A stretch of 64,000 nucleotides of DNA from Seriola aureovittata (lineage: Eukaryota > Chordata > Actinopteri > Carangiformes > Carangidae), in contig NC_079365.1 of NCBI RefSeq assembly GCF_021018895.1, positions 21,440,001 to 21,504,000 of the forward strand. The letters are read 5' to 3'. Position 1 is the first letter of the stretch; each line of letters starts with the position of its first letter. Both the position numbers and the translations under genes were made by a program. Under the pieces are notes generated by a model that saw only the letters and a program-made list of their open reading frames with translations, had not been told where the DNA came from and made no database searches. This document shows positions 13,710 to 25,403 of this stretch, piece by piece.

Positions 13710-13892
13710 ATCACAGCCCAAGGTGACATCTTCAGATTTCTTGTTTTGTACGACCAACAGTCCAAAACCAAAAGATGGAGAAAGAAAAGATTTTTGCTTG
13801 AAAAATGACTTTTGAACTGATTCTCAAAATAGATTCACACAGATACAGATTCATTCGCAACACTGATTAATCAGTAAATTGTTTCAGCTCCA
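13710..13892. repeat. GGGCTGCAACTAA-type MITE-like repeat, fragment
   Basis: It contains 'cacagcccaaggtgacatct', 'ttcttgttttgtacgaccaa' and an end of the form 'gattaatcagtaaattgttt' then 'cagctcc'. These phrases occur in the same order as in the copies at 15976-16322, 35925-36232 and 59381-59747. The left end is missing. Confidence 0.6.
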
Positions 13893-14592
13893 GTCGCTAA
13901 CTTTATGTAGTTCATTTTTTTATGACAATTTGTTTGATATCATTTCCCTCTCGAAGGGTATGTTTCAAAACTGGATGAAATGGACACGCTGAAAACCACA
14001 ATTGGCTTTGTTTATCTACAATTAGGATTCTTATATTTTTATAAGCCTCAAATACTCTCAGCTTTGCTCTGGATAAGTTAAACTGCACCTACTGTAAGTG
14101 CACTGTCCATCTTGTTTCTAAATATGCATCTATTCCCACTCATCCCCCTTTAGTTGTTAAACCAGGCAGGCTACTGCAAATCTCCTGCATATCAAACATA
14201 ATAATCAGCAGACACAGTTTTTCTCAGAGGACTCGGACCTGCAAACATGCTGAAGAGGTTTTCCTTTACAGCCTTTTCCCTCTTGTAGCAGCTTTGCCAG
14301 GCACTGTCTAAAGCCCAGAAAGCCTGGCCTAGAGTCGACACAGCCAGTTAGTCCCGAGCCCAGAAGCATCATGCTGGGCCAGACGTCGAACAAGTGCTTG
14401 GTGACCTTACAGCACCAGCTGGAGTTTAAAGAAGTCTTTAAAAGGCCGATTCTCCACAGTAATATCATCGTCCATGCCTCAAAGAGTCTGGATTAAGGCC
14501 CGCTTTCCCTCGCGAAAATGTAACAAATGTGTGAAAAAACATCACAGCCAAAGCCAATGTGGAGAGAGCGATGGCGAGAGGAAGAGGGGGAG

Positions 14593-14609
14593 GGAAAGAG
14601 AGAGAGAGG

Positions 14610-14648
<39 letters not shown>
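14593..14648. repeat. (AG)n microsatellite
   Basis: An AG run with GGG interruptions inside a longer purine-rich stretch from about 14575 to 14700. It gives an Arg/Glu-rich artefactual reading frame. Confidence 0.93.
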
Positions 14649-15975
14649 CTAGGAAGAGACAGGAGAAGCGGAAAAAAGGGAGAAAGAAAGTAAGGGAAAC
14701 TCAACATCTTAACACCCCCCAATCCCCCCACCCTGCCAGATATATCAATGTAGTTGGCTTTCTTTGAAATTCAAATGGAAAGAGGAACAAAAAAAAAAAA
14801 AGAAAAAAAAAGAAACCTCTGGCTTTGGAAGGGGGGGTGAGGAGGGGGGTGCTGAGAAAAAGACCTGCCATCTATGTATTAGTGCTCTGTAAATATTACA
14901 TGAGCTCCACATTCACTCAGTTGTTTGGCATTACTTCCACTGGATGGGTATATTATTTTAGAAACCATGCCTTGTTTATGGAGAGGCATGACCTACTTCC
15001 AGACACTCCTCTCTCTCTCTCTGGTATTTTTTTTCTCTTTCTCTCCCCACTCTCTCTCTCTCGCTCCTGCGCTCTCTCTCTTTCCCTTTACCTCTCTTTC
15101 TGCTCCTCCTCTCTTTTTCTTGCTCTCTCTTATTCATTCTCAATCTGCAAAATCTCAACTGGTTGTCCCTGCTGAACAATTACAAGGCAGAGAGACCCAA
15201 ATGGAGATGTTTGTAGAAAACAACATGTGTATAATTAAGGTTTAATGAGCTCTTGTCAGGGTGGAATGTGCAATTAGATTGGTAATAGAAAATTCTGCCT
15301 GAATGCTAGTGGCAGAGGCTGGATGTGGAGTCAGCATGGCAGTGAATGAAACAACAGTGAATTATTTTGAGCCCTATTGACAGAAGTAGATGGTGCTGGA
15401 TGCTGCATTTAGATTTAAATACACGGGGAAGTCCCAAATACAGAAAGACAGTTTTTTTTTTCCTGGTGGTGCTGTATTGTTTGTTTTTAAATTACTGTAC
15501 TTGTGCACACCAGGTTGGTTTCTTGGGAGAGCAGTTCTTAAACAGCTGAAGTTACTGTACGCTTTCCTGCTGCAGAATGGAGCAAGAGACAGAAATTGTG
15601 ATTTGAACGGAGGAGGTCATAAATATCATTATTGCAGAAATATAAAAGGGAAGCCTGTTTTATTGTTCATAAGTAGGAAGTATTCAAGCGCCTCTGCCAA
15701 GGCTGCGCAATCTAAAATCCACTGAATTTGTCCTTTTAATAGAAAATGTTTAGCATTTTTGTAAAATTTCCATAATGGCACGAATCTGCATCAAGTATCA
15801 CAGTGAAAGACAATCATGTTGATGAGGGAATGGCAGGCATGGTTTTTGGAGAATACCTGAATCCTGGCTCTGTACAGGGGTGGTTTTTCAAAGTTTCAAA
15901 TGTGCCAGACTCATGACCACTGAGGTTTGGCCATGTAAGGTGATCATGTTGCTGTAGCACCATCTACAGGTGCAA

Positions 15976-16322
15976 TTAGGGCTGCAACTAATGAGTATGT
16001 TTGACCAATCTGATGATTATTTTCTCGATCTTCATCAATTACTCATTTTTTCTACAAAATGTAAGAAAATTGTGAAAAATGTCCATTTTATTGTGCCATA
16101 ACCCAGAGCAATGGCTGTAAATGTCTAAATGTCAAAAGCCCAAATATATTCAGTTTATCATCGTCGTACATGTCAAAGAAAAGCTGCAAATCCTCACATT
16201 TAAAAAGATGGAATCAGCGAATCTTTGGCATTTTTGCTTGTAAACTGACAGAAACAATTAATCAACGATAAAATTGGTGCATGATAAATTTTCCGTTGAC
16301 CAAATAACAATTTCAGCCCTAA
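15976..16322 (+). mobile_element. GGGCTGCAACTAA-type MITE-like element, near full length
   Basis: It begins TTAGGGCTGCAACTAAT and ends ATTTCAGCCCTAA, so the ends are imperfect inverted repeats sharing TTAGGGCTG. The interior carries 'tctacaaaatgtaagaaaat', 'caaagaaaagctgcaaatcc' and 'atcaacgataaaattgg'. It is about 347 bp with no coding capacity, as expected of a non-autonomous DNA transposon; from memory the family is hAT-like and abundant in percomorph fish. I could not define a target-site duplication. It is the most complete of five copies in the window. Confidence 0.65.
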
Positions 16323-18670
16323 GATGTCATCAAAGTTTGCAGGTTCTCTCTGGGCTTTTGACCAAATGTGGAAATCTGGTACAGACAGACCAGACTGATA
16401 TCGCCATGAATTACATCCACACTGGACGATTTTGCTCCTCGTGATTCATGTCCACTACTAATGTTTGGTGCTGATGTTGGAGATGGGCTGTTGATGTAAG
16501 AAAAGGCATTGAAGGTGGTGGATGTAGCAGTTCAGAGGTCAGGTCTCATCTCAGTTTACGTACACCCTTCATCAACCATAGCTATGAACTTGCTCCTGTT
16601 TTGTTTGCCTAACTGCACATTGAAAGGGCTATTTGTACATTTTCTCTGCCGCTGAACGTGGTTTCTTGCCGGGAGCGGATGGTGGTGATTGTGGCTTTAC
16701 AAGACCATCATCGGCCATCATTGTCTTTATAGGCTAATACAAGAGGTTATAATTCACCCTCTGCTCCCTCTGAGCAGCACTACATCTTCAGAACACGTTG
16801 GAGGCTACAGTGAGTCGCTACTGGAAAGTGACAAAAGGAACTGATCCGGTTCGGCTAGCTAGCTGAGAGACGTGATAAGAGACAAGAGTTAACAATGGCG
16901 TTGAGTTGAGGTTATTCGTAACGTTTCCTCGAGAGTGGTAAGTAAACAGCTGTTAATGCTAACGTTTGCTATGTAGCAATAGCCAAACTGACAACTAGCT
17001 CCTTTAATCATAGTTTATTTTAAGTAACCATAATCTGTTCTTAAACTTAACCATACCATAGTTGCCATGTGCAGATAGCCTATTGTCGAAAGCAGAATTT
17101 TACAAACCTTGAGATTGGACATAATTGTGGGTTTTTGCAGAACTGTCCAATATGGATGTTGTTGTGTGGTGATGAGAGTTCGACAGACTGACAAATACAA
17201 CGGAAAGTACAAACTCTGCGGTAGTGATGGATGCAAATAAGTGCATTTATTGAACTCACTCATCCCTCGTTTGCTCTCAGATCACTGCCTTGCATTTCTT
17301 TCCAGGTCTGTGCTTTTTCTGTCCCACAGACTGACTATTTCAGGGAAGAACACTTCAGGCCCTGTGTCTTTTTAAATAAGCCACTTGTGAGGGAAAAAAA
17401 AGGTATCTTGCTGCTCTCTTATTCTGCTCTCTTCCTCTTTTCTGACAGTCTTTTTCTTGACTTGGTGAAATTGCCAATTGTGGGTCTGGTGGAGAAGAAG
17501 ATCCACACACACAAAAATCGTGTTTGGCTCTTTCTGAATTACTTGACTAGTCCCTGAATGAGAGGGCCCTTTGTTGGCTTCCTCTGGGACTGCCCTTGAA
17601 AGGCCCCTATTGTGTGGTAAGCACTATGATATAATGCAAGTGGATTTAATAGATTTAATGGAACACACAGGAATGGTTCTCAAGCCCTCATGTGATGGGA
17701 AGCAGCCTGTTTTAGGACGTCAGAACCGCATTTTAAAGAAATGAAATGATATGTCAATGTCACGTTACTCCAGAAGCATGTTAAGCTTTTATTATACGTT
17801 AGATAATATTGATTTGCTCCAGTGGAAAACCCATTGCATTTATCTTTACATCACAATCAGTGCGTTTTGGTATGTTATTTTCCAGATTTGTGTATGGCTT
17901 GATTATCCGTTCCTCTGTTCCACCTGAGTTGTGTTTGGAAGTCAAGGTTAGACAGAGTGGGGGGAGTTGAATGTCAGCGATGTGTTAGCTTTGTTTTCAT
18001 TGTGTTAACAGGAGCACAATGGTACGATTGTGTGGCCATCTGAAACCCTACACCTACCCAGAGCTTTCGGGGGTCAGAGGTGGGGGAGATGTGTGTGCCT
18101 TTAGCCCGACGAACCATGCATTTTGAAAGACCCAGAAACCGAAGAGTAATCCACCCAGCATACCATCCAAACCCTTCTGCCTCAGCAGCTCGCTCACATA
18201 CCAGATCTGCTCATCCAGAGTTCTTGTAAAATCCTCTCATTTTCCAAATATAAATGATGCTTCTTTTTTTTTTCTATTTTTCTTTTTTTTTTCTCCCCTT
18301 CCCCCTTTTACTTTGTAATCTGTCTCATTATTTTAAGGTGCCATTTGAGGTGTGGCCTGCCTCTTGAAACCCCTCAGTGTGATGGACAAGACCATAAAGC
18401 CAAGCAATAAACCTGAGATGAATGTTATATCTTAACACTGATAGAGGCAATTAAGTCCATCATAAGCGAGAGAGGGAACACTCTTCTCTGGGGACTCATT
18501 CACTTGCATGGTTTAACATGATCCCCAGCTAAATGCCTTATTTTATTTCTCCTCTCAGCTCACAGCTTACAGTCAAGCACAAATTGAGCTGATGTGTTTT
18601 TTTTTTTTCACACAATTTGGTCTTTTCTGTCTGATCTGCCCTTTTCTGTCTGTCGTCATGTGCCCCCCCC

Positions 18671-18673
<3 letters not shown>

Positions 18674-18712
<39 letters not shown>
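18674..18712. repeat. (CT)n microsatellite
   Basis: A CT run preceded by a ten-base C run. Confidence 0.93.
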
Positions 18713-18714
<2 letters not shown>

Positions 18715-19206
18715 CCTTTCTCTCTGTCCTCCCCATTTCGCCGTATTTGTCATGGTAATGTAAAAAATCTCAGCTGCTCCAATTCATTTCGTGCTCTTTC
18801 AGTCGAGAAAGAAGGGCAATCCTGTTTCTCCTCACTAGTTTCTGTGTGTTGAGGTTTAAATGTAATGAAGACCATATTTCATCTGCAAGGAGTTATATGA
18901 CTGGGCGTGGCTGAGCGAGTCTGTTATGGGAAAATAAATATTATGGAAGGTCTAACTTAGTTATCTTTATCTCACTGGGATCAATGTGTGTATTATTGGA
19001 TAGGATACATTACACAAGCATGTAGGCATGCATGCAATGTGCACACATTCAGAGCCAAGAACATAATGCATGCACGAGTTGTATATGCGCGCACGTACAT
19101 AAGGAACACATAAAAGTGAAATACACATGCAGCAGCAGATATCCACACATACACACAGGCATTCCATATGTCCTTTACAGCACACCATCCCCCACACACT
19201 CCCTCT

Positions 19207-19282
19207 GCTTTGGTTATATCTGTATGTATGTGTGTGTGCATTCATGTGTGTGTGTATGTGTGTATGTGTGTGTGTGTGTGTG
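19207..19282. repeat. Interrupted (TG)n microsatellite
   Basis: TG blocks alternate with TATG and CATG interruptions and end in a pure TG run before CCTGACATC. Confidence 0.9.
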
Positions 19283-20274
19283 CCTGACATCGAGTCATTG
19301 AATGCTCTAATGACCACAGTCCTGACACAGGTATTTTGACTGCTGCCTCTTTCCATCGGCACATTGACTGACATGCGATTAGTTACGCTGGGGTGAAAAA
19401 CTAGGGAGGCGCACGCTGTAGCCATGAAAAGAGACTAGGAGGAGGGTTAAGTTCTCCTCTCTCCTGCCTCATCTTGCTTTAAATCTAAAACATCCCTGGC
19501 TGCAGTTACTGGTTGCACGATTTGGTATTCAGTACGTACAGTAAAGCACAGCTGGGCTCGCAGCGACCTTATGAGAAAAGCCTCTCGTGTAGATCACTGC
19601 AGGTTAGCAGCGCCGTAGCACAGAATGCAAAATAGCCGCCGTAGCAGGAATATGGAATTCATACCGAACTGATCGGAAAATGCTTTTTTCATAAGTAGGG
19701 GTGTTTTACCCCCGTTACTGACCTTAGTAAGTGGATTGTGTATTGATCAGATTTCCCATCCACGTTTAATGCATGTCTTATATTTCCCAATGAGTTCCAC
19801 ACAGTGAGATTTAACAGAAGTTAAATGGGAGCAAAGATATCCAATCAGTTACTTATTGGCGGTCACCCAGAGTTTAGGTGTTTGCATTGGTACCAAGAGA
19901 GAAAAAAAATAGATTGGCACAGTGTCATTTGTAAGGTCTAGTTATTGGTTTGATTGGGTTTTATTTGATCATCAAACAATATGTAGTTAAGTGACTTAAA
20001 TATAGAAATACAACATTTACAAATGTGCAAAAACAATACAATTCGAACAGTACATGGCATCCACTCTCTATGTGAACACCACATAAACACAGGTGGTTTT
20101 TTTAGAGTACGATTCCATCTTACCAATTCAATACACAACCAACAAATAACATACTCGCAGAAGAACAAACTAAACTGGACATAAAACCGAAAACACAGAT
20201 ATTTAGAACTGCAAAGACATTAAAAGAGATAAAGCATGAAAACCTGATCCTAAAAGGGCAAGAAAAAGGGTAAG

Positions 20275-20800
20275 TTTGTTTGCATAAAATCTACCAACAA
20301 TTCAAAGTGTTTTATATTTTATGAGATAAAAGGCATCAAGACGAAATATAAAAGGCACATGAGACAATATAAAAAGACAGCTTAGGTAGGATTTTAAAAG
20401 AATACAATAAACTAGAAGCTAAAAATAAGCTAAAATAGAATGAGAAAGTGAACAGGAGAATAAAAGTTACAGTGCAGCTACACTGCAGTGAGTGATATGA
20501 ATATATATTCCCAAATTTGATTTAATATAAGTTGGTGGCAAACAGAAAAGTTTGAAGCGTTGATTTAAACAAGCTGAGAGTTGGAGCAGACCTCAAGCTT
20601 TCTGGGGGTTTGTTTCAGATATGTGGATGGATAAAAACTGAGCGCTGCTTCTCCATGTTTAGTTTCGACTCTGGGGACAGTAAGCAGACCTGTCCCAGAT
20701 GATGCGTGAGGCTTGGATGGTTCAAAACACAGCAGCAGATCATAAATGTATTTTGGCCCTACACCAGTCAATGGTTTCCAAATCCTAATTTTTTACTGCA
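20275..20800. repeat. Degenerate dispersed teleost repeat, related to 2540-3430
   Basis: It has a 'tcaaagtgttttatatttta' start and then, from about 20570, 'ctgagagttggagcagacct', 'ctccatgtttagtttcgact', 'acctgtcccagatgatg' and 'aaatgtattttggcccta'. This ordered set is a familiar teleost repeat sharing its opening segment and general plan with 2540-3430. It encodes nothing intact. Confidence 0.55.
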
Positions 20801-21904
20801 TTTAAATAAGTTTTAAGATATAGTTTACTAAGATAAACTTGCACCGTAATGGATGGAGAAAACTGACAATTTTAAGATGCCACTGTAGATGCGAGTTCTT
20901 GTTTGAAGCCTTTGGAAAGCTCTGCATTTCTGATACGCCGTGTTCCAGTCAACAGTTGTTCTATAACCTCTATGACTGTGGTGCACTTCCTGCATCAAAC
21001 TGACATTGGTTTGGCTTTACGCAAACAGAAAGCTATTTATAGCATCTCTCCCACTTTATTTCCTCCCTCCCTTTCTCTCCCTCTCTATCTCTCTCCCTTT
21101 CATGTATTTGCATTTCTGCTATGCAAACAGGAGTCTGGTGTCGAGTGCGTCAGTTGCTTGTCCCTTTTCTTTCTCAAGCCTCAATATATCTCAAAAAAAA
21201 TTTTTTTCGCCCCTTCATTCCCTCGCTCCATGACTCCCCTCTCCTCCATCTCACTGTAGCTTTCCACCTCTCTCTCACCTTCACCCCCCCCCCCCAGCCC
21301 AGCCCCCCCCTCTCTGTCTGTGTTTTCCTTTGCTCAATTGTTTTGCTGTAGATTTGACCGTTATGATTAATGACCTCAAAGCCTGAGGAAAGCAAACAGA
21401 GAGAGACACTACGAGCTTGCCCTTCCCTTACAAACCTCCCCTTTTTCTCATATGTCAACTGCTCGTATGTTCTCGCTGAGCACATTACAACTTCTGGAAA
21501 AAAAGATCTACATAAATAATATGAGTCAGATTACCTGAGAGAAAGACTTTATATACACAAAATTATGTCTGATTTCTACAGACGACAAACCACCACCTGG
21601 CAGACAGAAACAGCTTTCCCTGACCATTGCTGTAAAGCCCCCGTTAATTATTCATTTATTCTTATTGCATTTTTACTGTAGTGTATGTGGTTAGTTAAAT
21701 AATAATACAAATTTTGGTATCATGAATCTCTATATTAGTGCAGTACATGTCCAGTTTTTGATGTTGTTTCCCAGCATTTCAAAGCTTTTGTCGTCTGCAG
21801 TGTGTTCCAAATGTTTAATGAACATCAGAACAGTGACCACAGATGAAATGCAGACAAACAACAAACAGGTATTACTTACTAGGGATAGAATAGTTGCTGC
21901 ACTT

Positions 21905-22345
21905 CCATTTGTGTGCTTTAAAGAAACAGTTTCACATTTAGAGAAGTATGCTTAATGGCTTTCTTATTGACAATTAAATGAGAAGGTTGTCATATGCTTT
22001 GTATGTAGCCACCAGTTAGCGTAGCTTAACATGCAGACTAGAAGCAGTGGGTAAACAGCAAACAGTTAGGCAGCCAGAGAGTCACTGTGCTCCAGCTTGT
22101 AACATAGAACCTAACCTATTGTTTTTACATTTATGTTTATGTTTATTATAAAACAAATGAATTACAAAATAATGAGGGAGTTTTACAGGGTTTGGTATGT
22201 CTAGACTTTCTGCTAAGTTAAGCTAATTGTCCACATTTCTAGCGTACAGACATGAGAGTGGTATCAATGTTGTCACCCAACTCTCAGCAAGAAAGTGGAT
22301 ACGTGTATCTCGGAAAATGTTAAACAGTTTCTTTCAACGTACACT
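21905..22345. repeat. Dispersed teleost repeat (GCTTAGCATAAAGACTGG family), copy 2
   Basis: The left half carries 'caccagttagcgtagcttaa' and 'cagactagaagcagtgggta'. The right half carries 'ctgctaagttaagctaattg', 'gacatgagagtggtatcaat' and 'caactctcagcaagaaagtg'. The right half is roughly the reverse complement of the left-end consensus, giving an inverted-repeat layout as in copy 1 at 11297-11770. Confidence 0.6.
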
Positions 22346-23343
22346 GGATTTGAGTCAGACCCTTGTGGGGTAAGTGCAAACTAAGGACTAGACAGCTTGT
22401 GTAGAGATTTCTTAGCTAAGGTCTTATCCTGTTATTGTACTTCAGCATGATTATTGTACACTTAGCTTAAGTGACCAGTTGCTGACCACAAAGAGGCAAA
22501 AAAAAAAAATATATTTTTACCTTTCCCCTTGATTTATATATTGTTTATTATTCTAACAACTCTGGCCTCAGTGACTCCTTCCTGCCGTGCAGCAGAAGCA
22601 CCATCACAGACTTTACTTTGCTCTTTGACTTTCTGTATAATTGTTTTCTACTTACCCTGTTTTGCTCGAGATCTGGTTTGCAGGTTTGAAAATAAACTAT
22701 TCCAAGACACCGACACCATCTAGCACGATGTGATTAGGACAGCATGTAAAATCATTTTCCAAGCGCAATAAAGAAAGTGATTTCATTTTCACTGCAGAAT
22801 ACAATGATTGTTCCTCCAGCAAACTAATAGTGCTATCAGACAGAAATCATTGCACTAGAAGTAACAGTTCCATTAGAGGCTGAATGATAACGCAGAGATG
22901 GAATTGGGGCTTCAAATTGAATAATGTTGCAAGGAACTGCATTTGTATTGTAGTTTGTTTGGTGCTCTGACTGTGTCATGTATAAAGATAGAAAACACAA
23001 ATGCGAGAAAACGGTATTGATGTTGAATCAGACTATAAATTAAATGGAAAATATTCAAATGCTGAAAGAAATTGCCATACTGAAGAGCGTGCAATACACA
23101 GATTTAGTCAACAGAACCTCTGGCTCATTACATATGGTGAAATATGGCTATAAAAAAAAGATGTGGCCCATTTTTGGTCCCCGCCCACAGCTTACTGTAG
23201 GCACGTCCATCCCGTTATTTGACCTTACAGTAGCAGTGGTAATTTATCTCAGCCGCTACTAGCTGTCTTGAGGTGTGTTTTGTTTCCTCATAAATGGCTG
23301 GTGCCAAATAGTGTCAGACTGAAAGGCAGGGAAGGCCTCTGGG

Positions 23344-23346
<3 letters not shown>

Positions 23347-23416
<70 letters not shown>
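23347..23416. repeat. (GT)n microsatellite with CGCGC tail
   Basis: A pure GT run of about 68 bases runs directly into GCGCGC. It is the longest uninterrupted dinucleotide array in the window and alternates purine and pyrimidine throughout. Confidence 0.97.
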
Positions 23417-23423
<7 letters not shown>

Positions 23424-24544
23424 TTTGTATGCATTTGTGTTTCAAGCTGAGGCCTCTGGCTGTGACCCCAGTGTTAATCACACCACAGCCAGAACAACCA
23501 CAGGCTCTATTGCGACTACTGCTGCTTACAACCCTCCTCTTCTCTATCTGTTTCCTTCTCTGTCCTTTCTCTCTCTCTCTATAACACCATACCTACAGTA
23601 TCTTCCCTACTGTATTTCCCACTTACACATGATCTTTACCCACTCCTTTTGCCATTAGCTCGGGGATACAGTCTCCCTCGTTTTTGTCATCATCTCCCCA
23701 TGACCTCCAACCATCACCTCTCCTCTAGCCTAGACCTCCCCTCCGGGCTTCTTGAGGTCAGTGTTTCTGAGCTCTGAATTAGTGGGGTTGCCCTGTCCTC
23801 CCTTCTCTGGCAAAGTCCAGAAGCACTACAGGCAGTTCTCACCTCTTGGCGTCCATGTGGTCTCTCACTCCCTAGCTGGGGTTGGTAAAAGTGTTGATGT
23901 GTGACTAGTCAGTCATGTTACCGGGCGATTGCTGTAGAGGGAACAGCCTTAGTGTCTGGCTGGCTGAAATGTCACTATTTGTCAGTCTGGATCTTATTCT
24001 CAAATTTAGTCTGTTAAGACTATTGGTCATGACATCATTTGACTCACCACCTCCCCGGAGTTTTGGGAGAAACCACACTACAGCACAAACAATGTCGATC
24101 ACAGCAAGGGGCATGAACCTCCTACAGCTTTTCAAGAAAAGTCAATTCAACAGAAATCAGCTTGAACACTTGTCTTTGAGTTTGACAGAAAGCAAACACA
24201 GAAGGTAGGTCGTTGGAAATTCCTGTTTTGGTGAACTGCATGGTACAGCAAATCAATTTCTGGGTCAACTTTCTGGCTGACTTACTTGTCCTACATCATT
24301 TGATCACATAAAAGTTGCCTTTGATTTAGTTTTTGTGCGTGTTTTGAGTTGTCTAGTAGCAAATACAAAAGCACGGAGCATGTACCCAAATTACAACAAG
24401 ACCAAGACATGCAAGCAACTCTTTTAAGCCGTGTAGGCACAGTGGTACCGTGACCTAAATGCAGTGACAGTTTTGTGTGTCAGCGTTCTAACAATTGCTA
24501 ATTCGCACTAGAGACAAAGTGAAACCGGCACTGATGGAAACGTC

Positions 24545-24900
24545 ATTATTTGTGCAGGTAGCTGATCATAAAATAAAATGCTGAACTCATGGTAGATCAA
24601 AAGTCTGGGGATCACCAAATGGATTATAATTCATCCAGAGGGGGAACATGAATATATGTGGCTAATTTCATTCCAATTCATCTAATACTTGTTGAGACAT
24701 TTCACTCATAACCACAAAAGGAAACCTCATGGTGGCATTAGAGGGAAAGTCAAGGGATCTCACTAAAGTCACCTAGATTTATCATCACCTTGGAAGCAAG
24801 TATATCTGCACGAAATGTCATGGTAAGCTGTCCAAAAGTCGCTATGATATATCATTCTGGACCAAAGTGTTGGTCCGACCAACCGACAGACAGACACTTT
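24545..24900 (+). repeat. Dispersed teleost repeat (CCATCCAATAGTTGTTGAG type), copy 1
   Basis: It contains 'ctggggatcaccaaatggat', 'ttccaattcatctaatactt', 'gttgagacatttcactcata', 'cctcatggtggcattagagg' and 'ctggaccaaagtgttggtcc', ending at a GACAGACAGACAC-like stretch. The same ordered phrases appear at 31545-31910. Class not assigned. Confidence 0.6.
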
Positions 24901-25343
24901 TGATCAGTGGAATTGGATCTGCTCTGCCACAGAGTGACTGGACAACTTGCTAGCTGACTAACTAAAATGTGAACGTTGAGCTCTCTCAGTGTTGTGATTA
25001 TCTCTTGGTTGTCCCTTTGTCGCCTTGTGACACCCGTGGAATCACAGTAGTTAGGTGTGTGCACACTTAGGCACACACAATCTCAGGCTGTAGGCAAGCT
25101 GAGGCGAAGAGTGTGAGTTACACAAGCTTTGACAGGGCCTAATTATACTTGTCTCTAATGAACTGTAATTACTGACATCCACCAGAGCATCGAGGTCTAT
25201 AAGCTGAGGACTTGCAGTCATTAGGCTGCTGTGTTACACTGTTTCTCTATCTCTACTGACTGACTGAAAAATCTCTGTTTTCTGTTCTTGTTGTGATGTG
25301 TCAGTTTCTGCCTAACTGTTTTCTCATTTCTCTCTCTCTGCAG

Positions 25344-25403
25344 TTTGATGGTGACAACATGTACATGAATGAAAATAACCATGAGTTCCTCCCGCCAAAC
25401 CAG
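25344..25403 (+). CDS. tox2: tox2 exon encoding FDGDNMYM segment
   Basis: This 60-bp exon encodes 20 residues, FDGDNMYMNENNHEFLPPNQ. It lines up with the small second exon of TOX-family genes, whose product starts FDG(D/E) and ends in SQ or NQ. The acceptor is TCTCTCTCTGCAG and the donor is CAG then GTGAGT, both strong. The frame is phase 0 at both ends. The segment belongs to the poorly ordered N-terminal transactivation region. Compared with the mammalian TOX2 sequence I recall, it is about two residues shorter and closer in wording to TOX (NMYM), so this exon alone would not separate the paralogues; exons 3 to 5 do. Confidence 0.92.

Larger units (their letters stand above)
8769..25343 (+). 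other. tox2 intron of 16.6 kb
   Basis: A phase-0 intron between the N-terminal exon and the FDGDNMYM exon, starting GTAAGA and ending in a TCTCTCTCTGCAG acceptor. It contains pyrimidine-rich stretches at 10645-10990 and 12403-12520, CA repeats at 12687-12795, an AG run at 14593-14648, CT runs near 15011-15130 and 18674-18712, TG runs at 11127-11154, 19207-19282 and 23347-23416, and the dispersed repeats listed separately. Reading frames inside it are short and built from low-complexity sequence. I saw no RNA gene. Confidence 0.85.
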
